Shown here: positions 1 to 11,300 of the stretch, in pieces
Numbering within the stretch: the stretch's first letter is position 1
Layout of the letters: each line of letters begins with the position of its first letter
From: Mesorhabditis belari
Taxonomy: Eukaryota; Nematoda; Chromadorea; Rhabditida; Rhabditidae
Direction of reading: 5' to 3'
DNA length: 64,000 nucleotides
Assembly (NCBI GenBank): GCA_958450365.1
Contig: CAUEEP010000299.1
Coordinates: 124,001-188,000 of the forward strand
The notes under the pieces: generated by a model
Told to the model about the DNA's origin: nothing
Database searches by the model: none
The model's input: the letters and a program-made list of their open reading frames with translations, nothing else
Program-made: the position numbers and the translations under genes

Positions 1-1040
1 GGTCTGAGAGGGTAGTCAGCTTAGGAACAGTTGAGCGCTTAGCCGATTTGGAGATCATTGTAACCTAAAAGTTAGCTTTAAAAAAGGTGATTATAACTAT
101 CCATGTACAATTCTTGAATACAAATCTGGGATTTCCTAAATCTTGAACTAGTTTATCAGCCATAACTCACATGTACTGTTGCCTTTGTATGGATCTGGCG
201 TTCTCGTAGCGAGCGACCATTTATTCAAAGGATTCGGCATACACTCGTATCGCTTCTAAATGGCAATGAGTTCGTAATAGTCTTGTTTTGATGTATTTTG
301 TGCTCAAAGTACCAACATATCCTTTCTGATAGACTAACTTATCAAAAACATCTTTCTTCTGGGATCAAATCGTCGATTAGAAAGGGGGATTCGACTCGAC
401 TAAAATAAAATAGACTAGAGTGTATTTGCAGCAGCAAACAAGTGATTTTTGAAACTGAATCAACAGAACAAAACTTGTAACCAAGTCACAATTTTGCGAA
501 TCACAATTACCGCATTAAAGTTCAGCCTTTGCTTGATTTGATCCACATCATTGCAACATCGGAACAACGGGAAGAGACACATTTGTGGATTACAACGCAT
601 CATCCGGTATGGATAGCCGCTGGAATCAGCAAACAAGTTTTTCACAAGGCAATAAGTGATCTTTTCATTAGCTTTTTAAAGAGCCAAGCTCAATATAGCT
701 ATTAGCAAACAAGCGTGTGAGTCAACACGGTCACCACCCCCTTTTTTTTCGAATTCCAGAATTTGGAAGCAAAATAAACCAAATCGGTTGTTTTAATGGT
801 TCCAAAAACATTTAGATGAAAATATCCGGATGGTCTTTGGAGCAGATCTATTACCACTTTTGCAAGTTAATGGAAAGAATCTAGTGCAGGTTGGGGATCA
901 TAGAAATCCGTTCCTCGGAAATCCCCTCCGGACAACTTGGTTGACTTTTATGACAAAAATGAACTGAAGGGGGACAGTTGTCCAAAGAATAGATACCCGG
1001 GCAACAGATTAGAACCCAGGCTGAGCAAAGGCTGAGCAGT
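1..1040. repeat. Left arm of a ~1.04 kb inverted repeat
   Basis: This stretch is, with few changes, the reverse complement of 4266-5318. For example, the first bases of the window recur inverted at 5309-5318, and the motif ccaggctgagcaaaggctga near 1019-1038 recurs inverted at 4267-4286. The core between the arms is about 3.2 kb. The window begins inside or exactly at the arm, so the outer end and any target-site duplication cannot be seen. No transposase is recognisable in the arm. Confidence 0.9.
540..645 (-). pseudogene. Cysteine-rich exon-like fragment in left arm
   Basis: The minus strand reads SSGYPYRMMRCNPQMCLF followed by FRCCND. The pattern (Ser-Gly, basic residues, Cys, Cys) resembles exon 3 of the TSP1 gene between the arms (VRQISCGQSKVCSIG). 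It may be a fragment of a paralogue carried by the inverted repeat. I infer this from one short stretch. Confidence 0.3.
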
Positions 1041-1517
1041 AAGCAGGCTGAGGGTTATCCGTTCCCCGAACAACTGTCTCTGATTTACTTTTACCAGCCT
1101 TCAAAGCATTATCGAAATAAAGCAGTTTTTGAAAGCAAAAAAGAGAAAGTTGTCCGTTTTCATCGTGAGAATCTCACTTTTTGATAGATCTTTCTGATAG
1201 AAAGTCCAATGAAAAGGAGGACTTATTTATCTTTTTTCCCGGTCTCTTTTGAAATTTGCTACTTTGAAATAGAAATCCTATTGTGCTTTATCATTAACTA
1301 AACTCTAGTGATTTTAGAAGTCATTTGAAGTAAAACAAAATAGATTTTGATTTTAGAATTTATTAAACAAAATAAAACAAAAAACTCTTAAGAATTACGA
1401 ATCGATTGTTGCTTAACGAGGATTGAACTTTATTCATTTTTGCAATCGAAATGTTAGTTTCAAGTATTCGTTACAATGTTTGTTGTTCAAAACGTTTAAA
1501 AAAAGACTCCAGCATTG
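1041..1517. other. Intergenic, no gene seen
   Basis: AT-rich DNA between the inverted-repeat arm and a tRNA-like sequence. I see no exon with credible splice signals. Confidence 0.4.
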
Positions 1518-1601
1518 TAGAGGGGTCGAACCAAGAACCTCTTCTTTGGCGCCAGACTGACACACAGCTCCAGCTCTTAGATCACTCGGTCACGCTCAAA
1601 C
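1518..1601 (-). repeat. tRNA-like sequence (class II type)
   Basis: Read on the minus strand it has an A-box-like TGACCGAGTG and a B-box-like GGTTCGACCCC about 50 bases apart, the spacing of a tRNA with a long variable arm. I could not pair an acceptor stem, so it is probably a tRNA-derived repeat or pseudogene. Confidence 0.45.
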
Positions 1602-1857
1602 GGGGAAATTGAGAAGTGGTTTCTCAAGAAGTGGAAGTGGTTATTTTTACAAAAAATAGCTCATCTAACCCACAAAACTAATTAGATTTTCGAAAACTAC
1701 ATAAAATTTTGGATATATAGTCAAATTTTCAAATCGATTGGCTCAGCCGTTTTTTCTAAAACAGCCAAACAGACAGACAGACAGACACACAGACTCTCTT
1801 GCTTATAATAACAACTTATTATAATAAATACTACTTAATGACTACTACAATGACAAA

Positions 1858-1930
1858 AAATGAACTGAATGGGGGACAATTGTTCAAGGAATAGATACCC
1901 GGGCAACAGATTAGAACCCAGGCTGTGCAA
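1858..1930. repeat. Extra partial copy of the inner arm end
   Basis: Near-copy, in the same orientation, of about 957-1030 (shared motif gatacccgggcaacagatta). It gives three copies of the arm's inner edge, two direct and one inverted. Confidence 0.8.
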
Positions 1931-1985
1931 TTTGCATTTAAAGTTATTAAAGTAGCTAAAGTGATACAGCTAATCACTGTAATCA

Positions 1986-2057
1986 CTAAGCCTAAGCCTA
2001 AGCCTAAGCCTAAGCCTAAGCCTAAGCCTAAGCCTAAGCCTAAGCCTAAGCCTAAGC
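1986..2057. repeat. Interstitial telomere repeat (TTAGGC)n
   Basis: About 12 uninterrupted copies of CTAAGC, which is the nematode telomere hexamer TTAGGC read on the other strand. The block is bracketed by a short direct repeat (agctaatcactgta on each side). It lies about 50 bases beyond the last recognisable exon of the TSP1 gene. Confidence 0.93.
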
Positions 2058-2106
2058 TAATCACTGTATCACTGCATCGAGTTTAAATCTATCAAAGAAA
2101 ACTCAC

Positions 2107-3575
2107 GTGCATTGACAGCCTCTAATTGCGGACACGCAAAATCGTTGCTGCAATTGTTGTTGACAGGCTCCACAAGCTTGTATCGGATCGTAGACGGTTG
2201 TAGTTTTATTATACATATAGGTAGGAATTGATGGACATGGTGCCGAGTCGAGCCATTCCCAGTCACTCCACGAGCCACCCTTTAGGCATTTGCAAGTTGG
2301 CTTTAGTGCTAAAGTTGGGAATAAGTTTGACTTTTGATCACAAGTAGACTAACCACAACGCTTGTTGATTTTCGGAGTCACAGTCGAGTCAGGCGGTGGA
2401 ATGGTTGTTGCCACACAATAGGAACCATTTTGGCTAAAGTTTTGTAATAATTTCAATGATTTTGGTGGGAATTCTACAACTTACATATATCCAGGAGCAC
2501 AATCGATTCCTGGCAATGTTCCAATGCTGCAAACTTTTGATTGACCACAAGAAATCTGACGGACCGTGTCTCCACTAAAAGTTTGAGTTCGGTTTTAGCT
2601 TAGCTTGTTTAGCAAATTAGCAAAAGCCTAGTTTGTTTAGCAAATTTGTCATTAGTCGTAGATTTAACAAGAATTGATGGAATTTTCTTTCAAGCCTTCA
2701 ACTCACACGCACGGACATCCAAGTTGAGCCGAGAGACACGTTCTGTACTGCACCTGTCTTCCGTACATTCCGCAATCAATGAAAACTTTTGTCCTCGTGT
2801 GTTTCCATTTTCCTTTTGTTATCACAGATTTCTCTGTCCACGTATAAGCAGTGATACACTTCGTTGGCCCATTTTTCCATGGTGACCAGAGTCCTAAGAA
2901 GTGATGGAAATGGAAAACAGTTTAGAGCTGAAAATGGCTTAGATCACTTCTTACCTGGACCACTGTGAAACTGTTCTAATACCTTAATAAGCGCTGCACT
3001 ACACTTAACTCGTTCTCGTCAATCACAAGGTGCTATACTCGTCAATCACAAGGTGCTATACTTGTGCTTATCAAATCTAGGTTCTCATTTGTGCGCAAGG
3101 AGGCGCATTTAGGAGGTAAACTCCTTGAAACTGACTGATTGGATTAGTAGCGCTTGTCTCTCAAATCTTGTGCGTAAAATAGAAACACTTTTTGATAGTT
3201 TTCTATTATAGCTTTCTTCTAGTATAGTTTTCAGTCCTACAATTTCAATAATGTAGTTAAACACTAACATTGAATCTCTTTACCTGTAACTCATAGTTTA
3301 ATTGGTCACTGATGGTTAAAATGGTTAAAATGAGATTAAACTGCGGTTAAAATGCGGTTTAAGCTGATTCAGCTAACTATAAAACATTGCTTTTGACGAA
3401 TAGCAAGCCAGAGAACCAAAATATTATAACCAGGGATCAAAATGTAAGCTACAAAAAGTGATAATCGTAGCTTACCACCAGTCGTGCAATTCCCGCAAGA
3501 AATCGGCGTCGTTGTCTTAACTTTGACCATTGTGAAAGCAACCCCAAAAACGGTTCCCAATAGCAACAATAACAT
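2107..3575 (-). CDS. Secreted protein with two TSP1-like domains, 3' end missing
   Basis: Five exons join in frame on the minus strand: 3476-3575, 2707-2893, 2485-2574, 2354-2433 and 2107-2308. Every junction has GT-AG ends and matching phase. Exon 1 starts with a hydrophobic signal peptide (MLLLLLGTVFGVAFT) and a Cys pair. Exon 2 holds a first thrombospondin-type-1-like module with WSPW, then CGMYGRQVQYRTCLSAQ and GCPC. Exon 5 holds a second with GSWSDWEW, CGACQQQLQQRFC and GCQC. This Trp/Cys pattern is that of nematode secreted TSP1 proteins; the role is unknown, probably extracellular adhesion or matrix. The last exon ends in a good donor (gtgagt), but only an inverted-repeat fragment, the telomere block and repeats follow. 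The gene is therefore probably truncated at its 3' end, or its terminal exon is unrecognised. Confidence 0.75.
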
Positions 3576-3612
3576 TTTATCTTTTCCTCAATTCTGAGAC
3601 TCCGCAGAGACT

Positions 3613-3620
3613 CTTTTATA
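3613..3620 (-). promoter_or_regulatory. TATA-like box of the TSP1 gene
   Basis: TATAAAAG on the minus strand, about 40 bases upstream of the ATG at 3575, a position consistent with a core promoter. Confidence 0.5.
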
Positions 3621-4265
3621 GCAAATCCAGAATTCCATTGAATTTGTTTACACAACTGCTTTGATAGCAAACAAAGTTTTTCTATGTTTTCGATATTATT
3701 AGTCAAGATTGACCTTTAGTCAAGTTACGATACGACCTGGTTGAACCATTTTTATCCATATAAACAGAAAAGTTTAAGAAAAAAAGCTTGTTCTCTTGGT
3801 TATGTACGTGGTTTTACAGCCACGACTCTCGATGTAATTGAAATGAACGAGAAAAGACAGTGCTGGAAATGAGAGTGCTGGAAATGACAGTCGCTAGCTG
3901 TTTCGTTGTTTATGCTTTAGACTTTGCACGAGGCTTTATTTGATAAAGTTATAGGAATTGAAAGGTTGAGAATTCGATTAACTAGGATTTGCCAAAGTTG
4001 AGGAAGAATTTTGATAACCCTTGTAATGAAAGTAACCTCTTTAAACCCTTTTCTAACCTCTTTAAAACCTTTTCTAAAAGAAAAATTTGGCTCTTGCATG
4101 CTTTAGGTGACTTTTGAAAGTTTAAATGACTTTTGAAATGAAACGAAAAATTGAAATGACCACGATTAGAGGCTCTCCATGCATGTGAGCTTTCTTTTGT
4201 AGTAGATTTAAACTCGATGCCATGGTACATGTGCCTTAAGCCGTAGCTGCTTTAATTGCGTATTA
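3621..4265. other. Upstream region of the TSP1 gene
   Basis: No further exon seen. Contains a repeated tctttaaaacctttt-type motif near 4040-4080. At 4203-4218 there is an inverted copy of the 18 bases at 2075-2092, which extends the symmetry of the surrounding inverted repeat. Confidence 0.35.
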
Positions 4266-5318
4266 CTCAGCCTTTGCCCAGCCTGGGTTCTAATCTGTTG
4301 CCCGGGTATCTATTCTTTGGACAACTGTCCCCCTTCAGTTCATTTTTGTTATAAAAGTCAACCAAGTTGTCCGGAGGGGATTTCCGAGGAACGGATTTCT
4401 ATGTTTCTCAACCTGCGCTAAATTGTTTCCATTAACTTGCGTGGTAATAGATCTGTTCAAAAGACCATCCGGATATTTTCATCTAAATGTTTTTGGAACC
4501 ATTAAAACAACCGATTTGGTTTATTTTGCTGCCAAATTCTGGAATTCGAAAAAAGAGGCGGTGGTCACCCATCGACTCATCGAAATCGAGCCAAGAAGAC
4601 TCATCGTGTTTGCTAATTACTATATTGAGCTTGGCTCTTTGAAAAGCTAATGAAAAGATCATTTATTGCCTTGTGAAAAACTTGTTTGCTGATTCCAGCG
4701 GCTATCCATACCGGATGATGCGTTGTAATCCACAAATGTGTCTCTTCCCGTTGTTCCGATGTTGCAACGATGTGGATCAAATCAAGCAAAGGCTGAACTT
4801 GAATGCGGTAATTGTGATTCGCAAAATTGTGACTTGGTTACAAGTTTTGTTCTGTTGATTCAGTTTCAAAAATCACTTGTTTGCTGCTGCAAATACACTC
4901 TAGTCTATTTTATTTTAGTCGAGTCGAATCCCCCTTTCTAATCGACGATTTGGTTCCAGAAGAAAGACGTTTTTGATAAGTTAGTCTATCAGAAAGGATA
5001 TGTTTGTACTTTGAGCACAAAATACATCAAAACAAGACTATTACGAACTCATTGCCATTTAGAAGCGATACGAGTGTATGCCGAATCCTTTGAATAAATG
5101 GTCGCTCGCTACGAGAACGCCAGATCCATACAAAGGCAACAGTACATGTGAGTTATGGCTGATAAACTAGTTCAAGATTTAGGAAATCCCAGATTTGTAT
5201 TCAAGAATTGTACATGGATAGTTATAATCACCTTTTTTAAAGCTAACTTTTAGGTTACAATGATCTCCAAATCGGCTAAGCGCTCAACTGTTCCTAAGCT
5301 GACTACCCTCTCAGACCG
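4266..5318. repeat. Right arm of the inverted repeat
   Basis: Reverse complement of 1-1040 with scattered substitutions. Symmetry stops at 5318, after which the sequence is unique. Confidence 0.9.
4680..4790 (+). pseudogene. Cysteine-rich exon-like fragment in right arm
   Basis: Mirror copy of the fragment at 540-645. A plausible acceptor (gattccag) precedes it at about 4699. Same doubtful link to the TSP1 gene module. Confidence 0.3.
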
Positions 5319-5505
5319 TCAAACATCTTGTAAATATCTATCATTTTATTCAAAATTTGTTAAAAAATGCGCTCAAAATAGCACAAGAAAGAATTTCACA
5401 GAATGTCAAAGAGAGCTTATCTTTATGAGAGAAAATGAAATGAGCTCTACTATGGACTTTGTGAAAAAATGACTGTTTCTTTCCTCGACAAGATTGGAGT
5501 TCAAA

Positions 5506-8291
5506 ATGAAATTCTCATTTATTCTACTTGTTTATATATCATTTATTCCTACAGTTTACTCTCAATGCCAATCGGGTTTCACTTATCAACCAGATTTGAA
5601 TCAATGCTTGATGTGGATGAATGATAAACGTGTGTCAATGAAACTGTTTGTTACCAGGATCTTTTTGAGTTCGCTAGCTATGACCGCTATGACCAAACCA
5701 TGACTTGTTACTGGCTCGCAAGTATGTCTTATGACTATTTGAAATCGATCTTTTAGTGCTTTCATTTACCGAGAGTCGAACTCGTTGTAATTCGTTCGGA
5801 GGCGAGCTCATATCAATTCACAATGCATTTCAGAATGGATTATTGGCTCAAATGCAAAATGGTTTTTGAAAGTGTTGATTAATACTTTAAAATTTCAACA
5901 GATCGAGGTTGGCTAGGTGCTGTGAGGGACAGAACGGATCACCCATGGTTCTGGATGGATCAGACTCCGTTCGACTATCAACGCTTTCAATCACAAGGTG
6001 CTAAACTTGTTACTTATTAAAAGACTGATTCTTAGTGGTCTGAACTAGTTCTGTAACAAAAACATTTGTCGGTTTTCTTTGCCGTTTATAATTCAAGGTT
6101 TTTCGTGTTTTTCTCGGCACCAATCCTTTGATTTTCACTATTTTAACTATCATTCGATGCAGAATAAAATTGCCCGTCGAATGATACCAAAATCAACTCA
6201 AAATGTAATACCCGTGCAAAGTTATGAGACAAAAGGTTAAGTCCCGCCTATAATGAGCGGGGTTTGGATTTTTAAGGCAATTTAAGGTTTTTCTCACCAC
6301 CAACCCGTCGATTTTGACTATCATTCGATGCAGAATAAAATTGCGCGTCGAATGATACCAAAATTAACTCAAAATGTAATATCCACATAGAGTCGTTGGC
6401 TAAAAATCCAAACCCCGCCCATTATAGGCGGGATTTAAGCTTTTGTCTCATAACTTTGCATGGATATTATATTTTGAGTTAATTTTGGTATCATTGAATG
6501 CATAATTTCAGTCTGCATCGAATGATAGTCAAAATAGTTAAAATAGAAGGGTTGGTGCTGAGAGAAACACGAAAAACCTTGAATTGCCAACGGCAAAAAG
6601 AATAAACAGATATTTTCGTTACAAGTCCATTCTGAACATTGCTTCAAAGTGTGATCTTTCAGCTGCTGGTGGTTATTGCGCATATTTGGATTCATCAGAC
6701 CAACTCTGGAAAATCGTCGACTGTAACAGTGAAGCAATGTATGCGTTGTGTGCGGCTCAGCCGGTGGATCAGACAACGCAAGCACCGACGGTTTGTCAAG
6801 CGGGTGGGTTTAATCCTGGGAATAAGAAAATGGATCTATTTGAGTCGACAATCAACCACTCTACAACTGTTTGAAAGGGTGGCAGTATTCGCCACAAACT
6901 GGTTATCAATATCTGGTTTGTTTTTTCATCAATATCAAGAATTTGATCCAATTCAAAGCTTCAGGTATTCTTCGATCAGAATTTCACTACTGGAGAGGCT
7001 TATTGTCAAAGTCAAGGCGGTCATCTTGCTTCAATTCATTCTGACACTGAAAATGATTTTGTGACAAGTTCGCTTGCTCTTAGATGAACTTATTTCAAGC
7101 GAAAATTCCTAGGTCTCTGTTGCAAATCGGGTTGTACAAAGTACAGTGCTCAGCCTCCTTTCTACCTTGGCGCTTTTCTGGTTGGAGGACGGAAGGTAAG
7201 CATTTCAGTGAGTGAAATTACAATAAAAAGAAAAGCTAGGAAAACATTGAAGCTGGGTAACTGATCCATTTTGATTTCATGATTCTGATAGCTTTCTCAA
7301 AGCTACGAATCTGTTTCTGATTAATTACGAATTTGATTCTGATTCTGAACTAATGATCTTGTACTTGTTTACAAAAATCTTGATAATCTTGAAAACCTAA
7401 ATGAGATTAAAGATACAGAAAACTTCAGCAATGACTTCAAGGTTTAAGACAAACGGACAAATGGTATGGACTGATGGGACTCCATTTGATTATCAACACC
7501 CACCATGTTATGAAATTAATGACGATGAAGCAGCAGTTATTGTAAATTCTTATTTGATTTAAAATCAAAAATCTCAAAGTTTTGAGGGAGGAGGAGGAGG
7601 GAAGGGGTTTAGCCTCCTGGTTATGCCTGAGAAGCACCTGTAGCTCAGTGGATAGAGTATCTGTCTGGCTTTTGGTCCGGCCGAGTGGGTCGAGGGTTCA
7701 ATTCCTTTTCTTTGCCAAATCGTTTTGAAGAATGATGAGCAGAGGGTATAGGGGAAAAAGAAGCCGAGGGAAAGGGAAAGAAGACTTAGATCTCTCCCAA
7801 ACATAGAATTCTGACAACGCACAAATGGTATGGTTTAGCCTCCTGGTTATGCCTATCAGAGGAGCACCTGTAGGTCAGTGGATGGAGTATCTGTCTGGCT
7901 GTGAGTCGAGTCGAGTCAGTGGAGGGTTCAATTCCCCTTGGATCCTTTTCTTTGCCAAATCGTTTTGAAGAATGATGAGCAGAGGGTATAGGGGAAAGAG
8001 AAGCTGAGGGAAAGGGAAAGAAGACTTAAATCTCTTCCAAACATAGAATTCTGATTCACAGCTGAAATGTTGCATCTGATTCTGCTTAACGGAACCAATG
8101 ATCTTGTACTTGTTTACAAAAATCTTCTGAAAGATCAAGAAACGGATAAATTGAGCTTTTTTTGAGGCAAAACAATAATCTAGATTGTGGATCACTACGA
8201 TTGTGGCTATGGATGTTATCCTGGTGCTTGGCTGATCGCTAAACCCTTCACTGTCGACGTTTTCCCATATTTGGTTTGCAAAAAAAGATAG
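5506..8291 (+). CDS. C-type lectin-like protein, two CTLDs
   Basis: Spliced gene. Exon 1 starts at the ATG at 5506 (an upstream TTG is less likely) with a signal peptide ending near TVYSQC. CTLD 1: exon 2 at 5757-5861 (RTRCNSFGGELISIHNAFQN), exon 3 at 5902-5997 (GWLGAVRD, WFWMDQTPFDY), and exon 4 at 6663-6803 (GGYCAYLDSSDQLW, then VDCNSEAMYALC). CTLD 2: exon 5 at 6845-6915 (NCLKGWQYSPQTGYQYL), exon 6 from 6965 (GEAYCQSQGGHLASIHSDTE), about 7121-7195 (PPFYLGAFLVGG), from 7449 (MVWTDGTPFDY), and the last exon 8184-8291 (TVDVFPYLVCKKR, stop). These are standard CTLD motifs of nematode clec proteins, which are secreted and often linked to immunity. EPN/QPD and WND calcium-binding motifs are not evident. 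Phases match where checked. The exon 1 donor and the exon 6 donor are uncertain, so a defect cannot be excluded. A MITE sits in intron 3 and two tRNA-like copies in the last intron. Confidence 0.78.
6072..6603. mobile_element. Palindromic MITE in the lectin gene intron
   Basis: The ends (ttctttgccgttt... and ...aacggcaaaaagaa) are inverted, and the symmetry runs inward for well over 100 bases, including caaggtttttcgtgtttttc and its complement. An internal motif (attcgatgcagaataaaatt) occurs twice. No ORF of its own. Confidence 0.8.
7564..8060 (+). repeat. Tandem ~240-bp duplication with tRNA-like cores
   Basis: 7564-7805 and 7806-8060 are near-identical. Each contains a tRNA-like core (about 7634-7706 and 7862-7935) with an A-box-like TAGCTCAGTGGATAGAGTA and a B-box-like GGTTCAATTCC. 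Both lie inside the last intron of the lectin gene. Confidence 0.7.
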
Positions 8292-8366
8292 TTTTTGAAT
8301 AAATAGTTTTTTGAATAACAAATAAACTTAATTTATTTACATTTGCACAAGTTTCACAGATAAAAA

Positions 8367-11300
8367 TCACTCAGTGAAATCATAATAGAAAATGTCATCT
8401 TTGCATAGGTCAAACGTTCGACAAACCGTTCGATCCTCTTTGCGTTGTTGGTCGATTTCCTGAAAGTTTTTCTATCAAATTTGTTTTTCTATCAGTTTTT
8501 CGATCAAATTTCGATCAAATTTGATGATTTTTGTTAAGTTTTATAATCTTTAAAGCTTACATCTAACGAGGCAATGATGTTCATCATTTGCATGAGTCTT
8601 GCAGCATAGTTTGATCTTCTCATCTAGAAAATTTTGATTGTTAAACCTGATTGATGAATTTTACAAGGCTTAAAGCTAAACTGATGAAGTTTACAGGGCT
8701 AAACTCTCAACTGATGAAGCTTACAAGGCTAAACGATGAAGTTTACAAGGCTAAACGCTAAACTGATGAAGTTTACAAGGCTAAACTCTCAACTGATGAA
8801 GCTTACAAGGCTAAACTCTAAACTGATGAAGTTTACAAAGCTAAACGCTAAACTGATGAAGTTTACAAAGCTAAACGCTAAACTGATGAAGTTTACAAGG
8901 CTAAACTCTCAACTCAGATCGCATTCTCTCAATTTAGCTATTGTTTGAGTAAGACGATCGGTTAGATATAGAATTTGTGTCAAAAATTCAGCCAAATTTA
9001 AGGCAAGAATCGCTTCAAGAGATTTAGGCATAGTAACGCCCAAAAAGAAGAAATCGGTTCAGACGCTGACAACTTTTAAAAGAGAAGCCTTCTATATCGG
9101 AACTGTTTGCCAGATGGTGAGCGATTTTGCGGCTGCACAAAGAAAATCTCTTTCTTCAGCTCTTTCTATTTCTCTTTTGCATCGAACATGATACAAAAAG
9201 AAGATATTGAGCTGTAAGTTTCAGGTTTTCAGGGTCGGGGAATCAATTGGAGCTATTCATTTTATTAAATCTGCCATCTGGATCACTCTGTCTTTGTTCC
9301 TATCCCTGGTTTCCCCATCGAAAAGTCAAAAAAGGTTTCCTAAAGTGGATTCGATTCAAAATTTTTGGCCTGGATCGACTGACCAAAAGTTTTGCGTTTT
9401 TGATTTGAGCTGAACAGATTAGATTTGATAAAAAGCCAGATCGAGAACCAGATCCAGAACCAGATCTAATATCTAAGCAAATCTAATCTCTAATCTCTTT
9501 ATTTTGCAAAAACACAGACTGTTCTTTTGTTAAAACATTTTTCAAAATCCACTACCTGAATCGTGTAATAGTCATGAACTTCTTGAGCCAGCCTCTTCTT
9601 CACATCATCCGCTGCAACGAGAGTGGTCTCCGTGATCCCGGGATCTCCTGGAAAACTTTATAGCTATGATTCTTTTATAGCTATGTTTATTTTATAGCTC
9701 TGTAGCTTTTTAGACAAACTTTTCAGATTCCACATTGTTTGCAGCATGCAGAAAACCAACTCAAAATCGGTTGGCTCCATTCGTATCAGCTGATTGCCGA
9801 GAAGAGCCATTTCTTTGATGCAAGACGGCATCATGAATCTGTAATTGTTACAGTAATCTTTACATTACTGTCTTTTGTCTTAAAAACAGTAAGCCTTAAT
9901 GTAGTACAGTAAGTTACCTTAAGTTTACTAATCCTTAAACATGGAAAGCTTGAACAGCTAGAGAAACTAGGGCAAATATGGCTCGATAACGATAACGATA
10001 ACGATAACGATAACGATAAACGATAAATATGGCTCAATTTTCTTGTAATCCTTATGAATCTCAACAAAAAATGCATTTCAAACTGTTTTTTCAATTCAAT
10101 TTTGATTTGAATAACACTTACTCGATCATTTTCTTCAGCTCTGGCTGTCTATTTGCCCACTCGCCGTAGTTTTGAAAGTCGTAGTATCTGAAAAAGGTTC
10201 TTGAACGTTCAGTCTACTATAAGTTAATGGTTTATTGTCAAAATTGTTAAATTATTGTCACTTTTTACAATTTTTCTTCAAACAACTCACTGTCCCCCAT
10301 AGCCGACCCAAATATTGACTGCTGGTCGCCCAAAACATCGCACGGCCGCCTTGTAACGCTCGAGAGCGCAGAAATTATTCCAAAACTTTTTAAACACAAT
10401 CCACTAAATACCTTTATTGCTGAAGTTTTGAAATTGATTTTTAAACCTTTTGATCCTTTTCCAAATGTGCGAAATCATCAAGACTCATACAAAAAACGGC
10501 AATATTTTCGATTTCTTTGTTGATAAAACCGGTGAGTTCTTCCATAGTTAAAGGGCTGCCCGGTCGGATCTAAAACTCTAAGTTCTAAGCTTGAACAGCT
10601 AGAAAACTAGGGCAAATCTGGCTCGTTAACGATAACGATAACGATAAACGAAATAATCATAGAAAGCTTCTTAGTAAAGTCATAAAGTTTTTAAATTTCA
10701 AATCTTTAAAACCTTTGAGAAATTTGTTTTTATAATTTTATAGATTTCTCACATGTTCCGGTGTGCAAAGCGGCCATTTTTGGATGTGTTCATTGAGAGC
10801 GACGAGGGCTTGTTGAGTCAAAGACAGCTTGATCGGCAAAATGAAGTTTGTGAGGGGAACTGACTGAAAGGGGTTTTGGTTTAATATGAAGGCATGTTAC
10901 TGGCATTTAGAAGTATTATAACAAAGAATGTTTCAACCGGGCTGAAGGCCTGTAAACCAAGTCAGGCTGAACAAAGTAAGCCCAAAAGCCAAGTCTTCTA
11001 GAACTTCTAGTGGGATTTCTGGTGAGACTTCTGTAAAACCAAAGGCAAAGATCTTTAACCGGCCCCACAGTTCCAGCTACTAGTCTTGCCAGCTACCAGA
11101 CTTGCTAGCTACCAGTCTTGCTAGCTACCAGTCTTGCTAGCTACCAGTCTTGCTAGCTACCAGTCTTGCCAGCTACCAGTCTTGCTAGTTACCAGTCTTG
11201 CCAGCTACCAGTCTTGCTAGCTACCAGTCTTGCTAGCCACTAGGCTTGCTAGCTACCAGTCTTGCCAGCTAACTGGCTTTAAGCTCTAACCCTTGTGATA

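Noticed and set aside
1831..2064. 77-codon open frame with a Gly-Leu repeat
   Set aside because: It is the telomere hexamer read in one frame.
5260..5472. 70-codon open frame starting in the right inverted-repeat arm
   Set aside because: It crosses the end of the arm into unique sequence, with no family motif or splice link to the lectin gene. Probably chance.
8736..8948. 70-codon open frame with a 10-residue repeat
   Set aside because: 30-bp minisatellite inside an NHR intron.
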